Below are positions 33,301 to 45,179 of a stretch of DNA of 64,000 nucleotides, piece after piece. The stretch lies in the NCBI GenBank assembly GCA_021904315.1, contig CM038926.1, positions 3,706,390-3,770,389 of the forward strand, written 5' to 3'. The stretch's first letter is position 1. The number at the start of each line of letters is the position of its first letter. This DNA is from Sphagnum magellanicum. Its lineage: Eukaryota; Streptophyta; Sphagnopsida; Sphagnales; Sphagnaceae. The position numbers were made by a program, and so were the translations under genes. The notes beneath the pieces are model-generated. The model saw nothing but the letters and a program-made list of their open reading frames with translations. It made no database searches and had not been told where the DNA came from.

Positions 33301-35559
33301 TTGACATGATGCAAATGAAAAAACTTTGTCCTAAATTTCTTTGATGGATCCCTTTAACCTCAAAATAAAACTAAACTAAATGCACAACATAAGAGAGGTT
33401 TGGAAACATGTCTACTTCATGAAATATTTGTAGTTGTCTAATCAAACTTTGTGTTTAAATCTATTGTCACAAACATTGTTTCATGGACCATACTGGCGAA
33501 TTTAAAATAATTGCATATGCTAGAACGACTCCAAATGGCAGAACAACTACATTTGTTTCAACAGCCACAACATCATGTATATGATTTTGATTATCATTTA
33601 TTACTTTGATTTGAAGTTTTTATTGATTATTTGTTTCAATAGTCACTATGGATTTGTTCAAGATTGCTCAAGGTTCAACCATGATTTTATTTTTATTTTT
33701 CATAAATATACATTTCCTTTTGTGATTCATACTTTGAACAAATATTCATCTACACATGTCTATTGTGTTACGATTTAATGTAAAGAATAGGATTTTTGTT
33801 TCTCATTCAATTTTCGATTTGTAGTTTTTTTCTATTGTCATACATGTCTTGTGGTTTTGGGGCCATCCTTATCATCCAATGATTAAATGATTGATTTAAG
33901 ACTTTGTTCCTCAATTCTTGTGGAACTCAGGCTTGCCTACTTAGAGTTGCATAAAGTTGTCGTTGAAGATTCATGAATTATGTGGATAGCAAATTCCCAA
34001 GTGTTAACAATTCTTCTATTGACAAATTGTTCAATAAGCTTGTGAAAAAATGTTCTAAAATCAACTTCTTTAAATTTGCATGTTCTTTGAAGAAGTCCAT
34101 TGCATGTGTAAACATTGCCAAATTGTAGTTCTCCATATCATCCTTGGAAATGTTCACAATTTGTCTCATTATAGAAAGACTCTCTTTGTCCATTTTCACA
34201 TTTGCTCATCACCATGTTGCCCATTCCACTTTTTGTCAATTACCCTCTTCCATTTTGTTCCCCATGTTCTGATTAAGAGCAAATGCTTCAAGGGGGCCTA
34301 GTATTATCTCTTAGATATTCCAACAATTTTTTTGTCATCATGCAAATTCTTTCTAATATGCTTGAGATTAACATGTATTCAATCATAGATTCCAAGGTGT
34401 TTGGTGTGACAATTGGTAACAATTTTCTTTTTGCCATTGTAGTAGAGAAGTTTTAGGATTACAAGCACATGATTGAGGAATAGAGGATGCAACCAGGAAG
34501 TATATGTGCAAATAATGCAAATTGATATATTTTGCATGCAAATTAGTAGTAGAGGGAAAAAAAATGTAATTTCATTATGCAAGTTACCAAGGGGTTGACA
34601 GAGCGAATGAAAATAAAAAAGAATTTAAATTAGTAAAGTGTCTTGGGGTACTTGATATTGTCTCAATTCTTAATGGTCGCATACCTCTTTGTGGTGGACA
34701 TGTAGTGTTTGAATTGGCACATACCTTTTGGTGGGTTAATAGGTTTATGTGCCATTGAATTTGATTTAATCTCAAAATTTATATGGTTTGGATGATGCAA
34801 AGCCGGAATATACTTGGTAGTAATGGAATTTGAAATACTGGTTCAAATATAACTTGAGCATTTCATGCGATGAATTGTTCAGAATAAACCAACATAAATT
34901 TCTTATATTATGTTTGGAATGTATCCGATTGTGAATGTTCATGAAAAAGTTCATCCATTTTCATTTTTCATCCACATTTTCATCCATAAATATCATTCAT
35001 CCATGACACGTGGCAAAATATTTTTCCACATCACCAAATATTATCTCCTAGGTGTGATAGAATGCTCTTTAAATATTCTATCAATGTGGGAAGAATATTT
35101 TTAAAAAGATTCGGTCATGCTCCCTTGTTCATGCTCACTTGCTAACGTTCATGCTCGCAGGCTCATGAAATACCATCCTTGAGGCGAAGAGTGTGGGACG
35201 CTAAAAAAAAGGATGGTGATAATGGAAAGGTGTTGGAAAGAGCCAATAGCACCATTGACTTGGGTGTTATTATTTGAGACATTGCCCATCATTATGTCCT
35301 CACTAACACAACTGCAATGGCATCATGGGTCAAGTACAAAATGAACCCTAGCTGGCATATGCTTTCTAGTTATAAACAAGAATTAATAGGGTTAATTGAG
35401 TTGCAACCTAGTTACAAAATGTTGTGCACTTGGACCATAGTTGTATGAGAGGGGCCTAACAAAGGCACTAGTTTTGTGTTACTACAAAATAAGTTGTAAG
35501 GAAGTGATAATTGCATGCACATTGGTGAATTATCTATGTACATTGAAGTTACAATTAAT
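33301..35559. other. AT-rich spacer, no confident gene
   Basis: A 73-codon minus-strand frame at 33978-34199 has a protein-like composition (MENYNLAMFTHAMDFFKEH) but no family I recognise and no supporting signal. A stretch at 35240-35420 has a coding-like reading (SWVKYKMNPSWHMLSS) that may belong to the transposase remnant that follows. Confidence 0.4.
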
Positions 35560-36220
35560 CATCTAGCTGGTATGCAATACATATGAAAAGGAGAAAAAGG
35601 AAGCACATGAGGGGAAGGTGGAGCTAAAAATTGACTTCCCCACTCTTACACAATGGGTGCAGGATGCCATGCAGGGACATTGGCATTTTAGGATTGCTAT
35701 GGAAGACCTAGATGTTGATGCATTGAATCTCCCACCATCAACAAAAGTTTTGAGGTACCAAAGGTTGAAGGCATATATAGTAATCACTTCCAAGTGAATG
35801 ATTGCAATATGAAAGGCATGGTTAATTTTGATTGTATAGTAGCATCAATTTTTGGCTAGTGGCTAGCACACGTGGGAGATGAACATGCATTAGTAGAATA
35901 TGTAGTGTCTTAAAGGACATAATAAGATTGGACTATGGCCTCATTTCAACTCCTATCATTCTCATGCAATGTGCATGGGTTCGAAATAGAAATGATGTGA
36001 AGGCTAATCCTATTCATAGATGGGATGAGGTGGGATTCTTACTTGTAAATTTTTGATACATGATGGTGGAGGATGAAGAATCATTTATTTTTCCTACCCA
36101 AGTCTAGTAAGTATTATTCCTTGATGATGAACAAATGACAAAATGGAAGATGTTGGTCCACAAAGAACTTCAATCATCCCACATCACAATAGATAGTTTT
36201 TCCAACTCAAGTGGGATTAA
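35560..36220 (+). pseudogene. CACTA (TNP2-type) transposase C-terminal remnant
   Basis: From about 35910 the reading is DIIRLDYGLISTPIILMQC, AWVRNRNDVKANPIHRWDEV, GFLLVNF, then after stops EDEESFIFPTQV and DDEQMTKWKMLVHKE. The order LDYG...C.WV...D..GF.LVNF...FIFP.QV...DD....WK follows the DUF4216 region of plant En/Spm-type transposase proteins as I know it. An upstream open stretch (FPTLTQWVQDAMQGHWHF, about 35620-35690) may be from the same gene. Stops and a frame change mark it as dead. No CACTA ends were located around it. Confidence 0.5.
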
Positions 36221-36431
36221 TGATGGTGCACCATGGCTAAATACACCCATAACACACCCATCGATGCCTTGAGAAACAAGCCTTGTGGGGGCCAATAAGT
36301 TATCAGCAAAGGAATCGACTCTTATCAATTCCACACTTGCTCATTTACCCTAGGAAATTTTGAGGTGTAAAAGTAAGGGTTTATATATTTACATCCATTT
36401 TTATAAAAAAAGGATATTTATGGACCATTGT

Positions 36432-37344
36432 TGTTATGACCCTAGCCTTGGGCCTGCGATCAAAGCAAGGGTTTGCAAAGGTGCGAGCCAAGAATGAAGC
36501 CTAAGAATCACATTTCGTGCTCACGGGAGTGTAGAAGAGTGTGAGAAAATGAGCCCACACACTTCCAAGTGGGCTCCCACTTTGGGAGTTGGAGTCTCGA
36601 TGAACTATTGAATCTTCAAAGAACAATTTCAAGGGTCAAAACTCATTATATTGAAAAGTTCCTTATACCATTGAAAAACTAATGAAACGTAAATGTTTAA
36701 AATGGGTTCGCATGACCCATTTGAGTACTTAAAACACAAGTTATGGCGAAAAGAAGGGTAAGGAGTCAAACTGTCAATTTAACTCCTGACCGCTAAAAGT
36801 CAAGAATCGCCCTGACCTACTTACGTACAAGTGACGTTAAACATACCATTGGAAAGCTCTTAACAAGGGCTACAACTTTGCTTTCGACCTCACCCTAATA
36901 AGAAGTATTCACAAAACGTTATGGGCCTCTAAAACTGCAACCCAATTTTGAGAATTTTGGGACTCCCAACTTGGGAGTTTGGGGACAAAATGACATTTGG
37001 GTGTAAGCCCCATGGTCAAGCACAGAAAATACTAGAAGGGAAAAGGTGGTGGCTTCCCCCAAGTCTAAGCCATGGTAAGTTTTATGAGTCCGTGTATGCC
37101 CGTGATTCGTCCGTGCACCAAAAATGCTACAATTACACACTAACCAACTTGTTGTTTGGTTTATGTAGGCTTATGTGAATAGTTGACTTGCTTGTCATCC
37201 GTCCTAATCCCCATCCCGAAGCTCTAACACACCCCTCTTACCCCCAAAGTGTTGCGAGCTAAAGAGTGTATTCCCACTCCTTCTTCCATTGTTTTCACCT
37301 TTGAATTCACATTTGAATCTTAAGAATAGTTTGGGGGTGTGTCA
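36432..37344 (+). mobile_element. solo LTR, family A, diverged (913 bp)
   Basis: It starts TGTTATGACCCTAGCCTTGG and ends GGGGGTGTGTCA, flanked by a perfect target-site duplication ATTGT (36427-36431 and 37345-37349). Many C-to-T and G-to-A differences from the other copies suggest an old, methylation-mutated copy. No internal region is present. Confidence 0.9.
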
Positions 37345-39853
37345 ATTGTAGTTCAACTTTAAACCTGCATATCTACAATTTCAATGAAGCACATAGTTTG
37401 TAAGCCGTTTCATATTATGACAATTAGTTTTAAGTGAGTTGAGCATTTTAGTCCCAAAGTAATGGACATGTACTTAGGTAATGGTACTGTAGCTCCCAAC
37501 TAATTATATTATTAATTAATATAGTTGATACTTAGTTGCTGCATATTTGAACATTTCAAGTTAGAACAATATATAATTTATACATTATTAGAGTTAATGT
37601 GAATTATTTAAATTAATATTAATTTTGAAGCATAAGATGATTAATAAATTCAGATAATAATTTTTTTGATTTAATCAGTTTCATGAGCTCAATTTATTAA
37701 TTAATTATTTCATGTAATTAATTATGTGGTTTCAAATAATTATTCATATTTTGAATTCACAAGACAACAAATCAATTATTATCCAATGCATGTAAAAAAT
37801 TTGTTATTAAGTATCTGAATCTCAAATAAATAATTATTTAAACTATTTGCACAATTTTTTTGAATTAGATTAATCAATCCATATTAATAGTTAATTGTAT
37901 AGTCCAATTAATTATCTTGTATTATTTTTTAAGTAAATTAAATATAAGCTAATAGTTAATAAATCATTTAAAATCATTATTAAACCATGTAGATTAAATA
38001 TGAATTTGTTTATTAATAATCCCAAAACAGTGGAAAAGTAATATTTTCTATAATGGCACCCTAGTGACACAACTAGTTGACAAGTAGTTACAAGTGTCAT
38101 AAAAATGGGTGGTGGGAATGCGCCCATGTGGCATAATCATATGTGTTGACGATGAGTATTAGTTGCAACATAGTGGTCAATTGGCCATTGACATTTCAAC
38201 ATTTGTGATGTAATTACAAGTTGCAACTAAAGCATAACTTGTCAAAAAATCAAACCTAGTTGACTATGCCTGTATGTAAAATGCGTACATTACACAGTAT
38301 AGATGTCCCATTTACAACTCACTTAAAATTATAACACAATTCGACAATTTTATGATGTGGTATTTTATTTATTAACTAATTGTATTTCCACACGATAATA
38401 GTAGTGTAGTTGCAAACTAATTATCTTAGGGCCTCTAGTTGCATAATAGCGTGGTTCCAGCAAACAAGTTTTCTCATAGTGCTGTAACACAAAATTATGC
38501 TACAACAAAAGTAGCATTATTGGAAAGAGATGTTATGCCTATGAAGATCCCCAAGGTGTGAAATTGGTCATCATGGTTAATGAGGATGGATTCCCATTAA
38601 TGCTAAGTCAAAATACATGGCTATTAACAGTTAAAGGCCATGCTCTACATTTGTTGGATTTGAGTAAAAGAATAGACAATCAAATTGTAAAACAGTTGGA
38701 AATGATGAAGGAGAAGTTGGATGCACAATTTGATTACACACCACGTGCTTTGGACTTCAAGCACATGTAGGCTGTGGTTGGTAGGATTTTGAAGACACGG
38801 TGAACCAAGTGGCTACAAATCCATGAAGCAAGTTTTGTGGATTGGGTGTCTAGGCCCTAAAAGTTATCCACTATACTTATTTAGATCCTATTATAAGAGA
38901 TTGAAATAAAGAAATGTGTATTTGGTCAATTTTTATCTTCATGTTTACATTCAAGTTTTGACACTAAAGTTGGTTAATTGGAATGAAATTGTGGGTAGGT
39001 GAATCCATGATAGATAATTATACACCTGTAGTGTGGGAGGCATTGGTTGAATATTGAACAGGGCAAACTTTGTTCAAAAGCAAGACACATGGTTATAGTT
39101 CATGCAGTAATGAAAAACCCTTCAAAATTAGGTCATGTTGGTCCAATAATAAATGATTTGTTAAAACCTTACTACTTAAAGTCCAAAATCATACAAGACA
39201 TTACAATGTATGCATTGTTACTCTATAAAATGTGTTAATCCCACCTTTTTATGAGTTCAAATTGCATGTTAATGGTGGAATGTGGCATTGTTTGAGTTGT
39301 TGTCGGGCAATTCAAAGTGCTTGTGATTTGAACTACAGTAAATTTTTCCAAATATATATTTAAACTAGCAGTAATCATGCCCTGGCCCCTAGTGAGGTCA
39401 TGTTCTAATTGTATATGATATGGTCTTCAATTTTGTTAAGGTTTTGAAATTAAAACAATTGGGTATATGGAATGGTTTTTTAAACTAGCTAGATTGTTAA
39501 ATGAGGTGGTGCATATTAAACACCATGGATGACAACTACTATTGAGAGAGATGTTTAGGATTGTTGATATTAGTAGCATTGCATTTGTGGTATTATTTCT
39601 TTGAAGCTCGTGGTTTATAAGAATTGTCCTTTATGACTCTATGTGTTTTAGTGGGTTTGCATATTAGACAAACTTTAGTACCTTAAAAACTTATATTAAT
39701 TATATTATATCAATTTGTAACATGGCTTTATATATAAAAACAAATATGAACTCCACATTTTTGTTGAGTGTAGGACATTGGGAAAGGACTATTATTGGAC
39801 TTTCTAGAAAGGTGGAAGGCATGTTAAATCGGGGAGCTGAAATTGATTGAAAG
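37345..39853. other. AT-rich spacer with a weak coding trace
   Basis: A 70-codon frame at 38558-38770 (with RIDNQIVKQLEMMKEKLDAQ) followed by stop-broken text (AVVGRILKTR) could be a transposase fragment, but the evidence is too thin for a call. A 63-codon frame at 39047-39238 is unrecognised. TAGTTGCA words are frequent at 38050-38460. Confidence 0.35.
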
Positions 39854-41742
39854 TGTCACGACCTTAACCTTGGGCTTGCGATTAAGGTAAGGGCATAGAA
39901 AGGTGCAGGCTAAGAGTGCAACCTAGGAATCACATTCACATTCCTGAAAGTGTGAAGGAGTGTGAGAGAATGAGCCCCACATTCTTAAGTGGACTCTCAC
40001 TTTGGGAATTATTGTCCCTATGAAGTCATGAATATCCATAGAGTGATTTGAGGGGTCAAAATTCATTGGATTGAAAACTTCATTATACCATTAGAAAGCT
40101 CTTAAGACGTAGATGTTTAAAATGGGCTTGCATTATCCATTTGAATATTTATAACACAAGTTATGGTCGAAAGAAAGGTCAAGAATCAAAGTGTCAATTT
40201 GACTCTTGACCATTGAAAGTAAAAAATTGCCCTAAATTACGTGCTTGCAAATGACATGTCACATGTTTTTGCAAAACTCTTAACAAATGCAATAACTTTG
40301 TTTTAGACTTCACCTCAATCAAAGGTTTGCACAAGAAATTATGGGCCTTCAAAGTGGTCGGAATCCCAATTTTGGAAATTTCAAGACTCCTGATGTTGCA
40401 ACCCTAGCTTTGGGCTCGCAACTAAGGCAAAGGGGTTATAAGGTTCTGGGCCAAGAGGAAGCCCGGAAGTCAAGGCAAAGAGCTCGCAAGGGTGCAGGCT
40501 AAGAAGAAGCCCGGGAGTCACATCACATACTCCCGAGAGTGTAAGAAAGTGTGAGGGAGTATGAGGGGAGTGAACCCTCACACTCCCAAAGCAATTCCCA
40601 CTTTGGGAAATGGAGTCCCAGTGGACTTTTGAAACTTCAGAGAGCAATTTCAGGGGTCAAATCTCAATGGCTTTGTGCCATTCTTTATATCATTGAAAAG
40701 CTTTTAGAACATAAATGTTTAAAATGGGCTCTCATTGCTCATTTGGGCATCTAAAACACAAGTTATGGCCAAAAGAAGGGCTGGGAGTCAAACTGCCAGT
40801 TTGTCTCCCAACCACAAAATTTCGGGAATTGACCCAATTTACTTGGCTGTAGGGGGCGTGTGACATACCGTTGGAAAGCTCTTGACGAGAGCTACAACTT
40901 TTTTTTAGATTGCATCTTGATTTGAGGTTTGCTCGCAAAGTTATGGGGCTCCACAGTCGTGGGAGTTCCAACTAGCGCGATTTCGGGATTCACACTCGGG
41001 AGTCCCGGGAGAGAAAAACCATTTGGATGTGGGCTCCATGGCCAGCCACAAAGTATACTATAAGGGGGAAGGTGGTGGCTTCCCCCAAGTCTAGGCCATG
41101 GTGAGTCTAGTGTGTTTGTGTTGCCTGTGGCTCGTCCTAACACCAAAGGTGTTTCAACTATGCACTAACCACTTTATGTGGGTTATGTGCAGACGCGTGT
41201 GAGTGAGTGAAGCTTGTTAACTTTTCCTAATCCCATCCCGAAGCTCCAACACGCCCTTCTATCCCTCAAAGTGTTGTGAGTTAGGGAGTGTGCCCCGACT
41301 CTTCCATTTTCCGTTGTTTTTTACTTGGATTCATATTTGAGTCCTTTAAGGAGTTGGGAGTGCGTGACCTGACTTGGGAATCCTAGGAAAAATGACATTT
41401 GGGTGCAACCCCTAGAGCTAATCATAGAGAATACTATAAGGGGGAAGGTGGTAGTTTCTCCTAAATCAAAGTCGTGGTGAGTCATGTGTGGTTGTGTGTG
41501 CCCGTGGCTGAACCGTGCACCAAAAATGCTCCAACTATGCATTAATCAACTTGTTATTTAGTTTGTGCATATCCATATGAATAATTGGCCCAGTTGCCAT
41601 TCATTCTAATCCCCATCTCGAAGCTCTAACACACCCCTCTTACCCCTGAATTGCAACAAGTGTACCCTAACCTTTTTTTTCTTTTTTTTTTTCCATTTTG
41701 AAACTCACGTTTGAGTCTTTCAAAAAGTTTAAGGGTGTGTCA
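39854..41742 (+). mobile_element. diverged family-A LTR split by a nested LTR
   Basis: It starts TGTCACGACCTTAACCTTGG and ends AAGGGTGTGTCA. Homology to the LTR at 36432-37344 breaks at 40393 and resumes at 41368, exactly around the nested LTR. Without the insert and its duplication its length is about 910 bases. No exact target-site duplication is seen (GAAAG on the left, AGAAA on the right). It appears to be an old solo LTR. Confidence 0.85.
40394..41367 (+). mobile_element. nested solo LTR, family A (974 bp)
   Basis: It starts TGTTGCAACCCTAGCTTTGG and ends GGAGTGCGTGA (the final CA mutated to GA). A perfect target-site duplication CCTGA (40389-40393 and 41368-41372) lies within the older LTR. 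This gives clear relative dating: the host LTR is older. Confidence 0.92.
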
Positions 41743-41903
41743 AGAAACAAAATGAAGTTGATTGAAAATTAGATGAAGTGATAGCTTCAATTAATCAATT
41801 ACAACCAGCCATGAACATGTTGATTAGCATGAACAAGGCTTTAGTAAAAAAACTTAGAGTCTTAATGGTTACAAATAATTTGGTGCCAAATGAATCAATG
41901 CAC

Positions 41904-42797
41904 AAGCAAGAAGAATCTTAGGAATCAAGGCAAGAAAAAACCTAGGAGTCACATCACACACTCTCGTGAGTGTAAAAAAGTGTGAGGGAGTATGAGGGAG
42001 TGAACCTTCACACTCCCAAGGCAACTCCCACTGTGGGAGATGGAGTCCATGTGGACTCCCAAAACTTCAGAGAGTAATTGCAGGGGTCAAAACTCAATGA
42101 CTTCTGGCGTTTTTTATATCATTGGAAAGCTCTTAGAACGTAGATGTTTAAAATGGGCTTTCATTACTCATTTGGACATTTGAAACATAAGTTATGGCCA
42201 ACAGAAGGGCCGGGAATCAAACTGCCAGTTTGATTCCCGATCATAAAAATTCGGAAATCGACCCGATTTACTTATCTGTAGGGGGCGTGTGACATATTGT
42301 TGGAAAGCTCTCAATGAAAACTAAAACTTTTCTTTAGACCGCATTGCGATTTGAGGTCTGTTTGCAAAGTTATGGAGCTCCAAAGTCATGGGAGTCCCAT
42401 TTGGCGCGATTTCGGGACTCCCACTCGAGAGTCGAGAAAGAGAAAAGCCATTTGGATGTAGGCTTTATGGGCAGCCATAGAGTATACTATAAGGGGGAAG
42501 GTGATGGCTTCCCCCAAGTCGGGGCCGTGGTGAGTCTAGTGCGTCCGTGTTGCCTGTGGCTCATCCTAGCACCAAAGGTGCTCCAACTATGCACTAATCA
42601 CAATGTGTGGGTTGTGTGTAGGCTCGTGTGAATGAGTGAAGCTTGTCGACTCTTTCTAATCCCATCCCGGAGCTCCAACACGCCCTTCTACCCCTCAAAG
42701 TGTTATGAGCTAAGGAACATGGCCCGACTCCTCCCCTCGTCCACTGTCTTTTACTTGGACTCACATTTGAGTCCTTCCAGGAGTTGGGAGTGCGTCA
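41904..42797 (+). mobile_element. family-A LTR, 5'-truncated
   Basis: The first part of the LTR is missing; homology begins near AAGAAGAATCTTAGGAATCA and ends GGAGTTGGGAGTGCGTCA. The break falls at nearly the same place as in the LTR at 25482. The palindrome at 42211-42239 has a G-C pair replaced by A-T on both arms. Confidence 0.88.
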
Positions 42798-44492
42798 GTT
42801 TATGTCTTGTTGAAATTCTTGTTTTTATAGATAGATAGTGAACTTCAGTTTTGTTTTTTTCAATTTTTTTCAAATCTTGATCATAATATTTGTTTAGGAA
42901 GTAGATTTAAGTAGAATAATTAACTATGAAGATTTTCTTTTAATGTAGAAGTTTGTTCATATTTGAATTAGGATGTGGAGAAATGGAAAATATAATTGTA
43001 ACTAAAAAGTTTGAAGAGACAATTAAATCAAGTTGTATTACATGAAGTGGAAAATGGCATTACCATTAATAATAATTTGATAGCAAATCAGGTAGATCAA
43101 TGGTTTGAAACACCTAAAAGAGTTTCTCAGACAAAATAGAAACATCCATGGACAAAAAAAAGACCTACATGTTTATTTTTTGTGAAATGCAAACTAGTGA
43201 AACACAAAAGCAAACCAGCAATCTGGTACAAAATTCTAAGAAGGAAGAACGTTAGATTGAAAATGTAAATTCATAGGTTGAGTTTAGAGGAAGGAATCGA
43301 AAATCTGAACCTTGACAAAGAATTGTGATAGATTCAATAGATTTAATGCAGCAACATACCTTTGATGCTTTGATTCAAGAAGAAGAAGAAAGATTCAATA
43401 GGTTAAAAAGGGAGGAAGTAGTACCAAGGTACAAATTTGCTTCACTTCTTTATTATTAAGATGGTCAAAAGAATGAAAAGTTTGAACAAATAACTCAGAA
43501 TTTTGAATTTTGATTCATTATGTCATGGAGCAAGAAGCTGCAACTTAGGGTATCAGAATGTCCCAAGGAGTTGAATTAGTACTTATAATTAAACAAAAAA
43601 CTGTAGTCTTACTAAGAGTAAAATCAACAATGGTAGAACGTGTTCTTGTGGTTGTAAGAATGATATATAATGAACCTAAATTTAATTAGCTAAATGGAAA
43701 CATAGTTAGAGGAGTTCTAAAGGATTGGAATAGAAAGATTCATAATGTGAATAGAATTTTAAAACCAAATTTTCCATGTTGCACATATTGCCATTAGATT
43801 AGTATGAAACAACTTTTTGTCCCTCTACTTCTAGTTCTATGAGGCAATTATACTTGGAGGTACATATGTTATTGGTGAAGGAAAAATGTAAAGTGTATCT
43901 CTAGATGTTAAGTTGCGTTTGTAGTTAAAACCAAATAATTTGCCTCCTATGCATCATATATGATTTGGAATTGATTAAATATATTTTCTAAGTTCAAACA
44001 TTCCAAATCCTATAATTTTATGTTAAATTATCACCCACTTAAACCAACTTTTAAGGATTTGACACCATATTCAACTTGGTAGCAAACCTCCAGTCATTTA
44101 AAATATTGTTCTTATCACATACATTATCCAAATCTAGTTTGCTTTAGTTCATTAGAAAGTTAGCTACAAAACACATTTGCTTATCAAATTCCAAGCTCTG
44201 TATCTAAATTAGTAAAAAATTATGCTACAAAACCCAAGACGTCTTGTGAAATTTATGTAAGATTTCAACCTCCCAAAACTATCCCTATTCATTCTCATTC
44301 TTTCAAAAATATTATTATCATCCAATATATTCTCCCTCTTTTCACCATTTATTAAGACTAATCATTTTTCTCCTCCCAAGGAAAGTTGTAAGAACAAGTT
44401 TTCCTAAGATTCAAATCAAAAGTTATGTCTAGAAAATAGAGCCTCAAATGTTTCAAATTTGCCCTGTAAAGAGAAGGAGAAAGAGGTGAAGG
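42798..44492. other. AT-rich spacer with short coding-like stretches
   Basis: A reading at about 43330-43440 (DALIQEEEERFNRLKREEVV) and another near 43700-43790 (IHNVNRILKPNFPCCTYC) look protein-like but are interrupted and unrecognised. They may be parts of an eroded retroelement. Confidence 0.35.
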
Positions 44493-44709
44493 AAGACCTC
44501 AACTTGGTGGTCTATGGAAGGTTCCAATGCTTGGTGGCCAATGGAGGGTTCTAATGTTTAATGACCCTTGAGAGGTTCCAATGCTTAGTGACCAATGGAA
44601 GGTTCCAATGCTTGGTGGCCAATGGAAGGTTCTAATGTTTGGTGGCCAATGGAAGGTTCTAATGTTTGAAAACCCTTGAAAGGTTCCAATGCGTAGTGGT
44701 CTTTGAAAG
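44493..44709 (+). repeat. 27-bp minisatellite, eight units
   Basis: GGTTC(C/T)AATG starts at 44520, 44547, 44574, 44601, 44628, 44655 and 44682, an exact period of 27 bases, with a partial leading unit. Units alternate between TGGTGGCCAATGGAA and AATGACCCTTGAGA types, so there is some higher-order structure. Some units carry in-frame stops, so translation is unlikely. Confidence 0.92.
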
Positions 44710-44935
44710 GAGAAAGAAAAACATCCTTTTCACCTCTTGTCACTTTCCCTCCCAATAAATTTTACTTAAGCCTTTTTTTTTCCCATTGATCTTTAGGTTT
44801 TACTTTACCATGGTTTTGGATTGTTACTTTACTCATTTCTTTTTTTTTTTTTTAACCCATAAATTAGGGTTTACTATAGCAAATACATTTGATGTCAAAC
44901 GGTGCAGGTGTGTCTAACACCCATTGCCCATTAAT

Positions 44936-45175
44936 AATCCCACCACCATATTGTTAGGAAGTCCTTGGGTGATTTTTGTGGAGCCATGCCTTGTTTGTGG
45001 TTTATATTTCTTCTACAACAACATCATTGTGTCATCATGTGGGTGCAAATATCACCCCTTTTGCATGGGTTTGTATATGGAAACTAATACTTCTCATTGT
45101 GCCAAGCTTATGTGTTGGAAATGCTTGGAGTTTGATTGGATCACAAGCTCCAGATTTAGGCAAGCTTATGTCTAG
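44936..45175 (+). pseudogene. cysteine-rich zinc-finger-like coding remnant
   Basis: An 83-codon frame (from 44924) shows CLVCGLYFFYN, then SSCGCKYHPFC, SHCAKLMCWKC and WITSSRF. The spacing C-x2-C-x13-C-x-C-x2-H-x2-C-x10-C-x4-C-x2-C is RING- or PHD-like and would bind two zinc ions. It lies about 3.5 kb upstream of the transposase-like pseudogene in the same orientation, so it could be an upstream exon of it. I do not recognise a specific protein. Confidence 0.4.
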
Positions 45176-45179
45176 TTGA

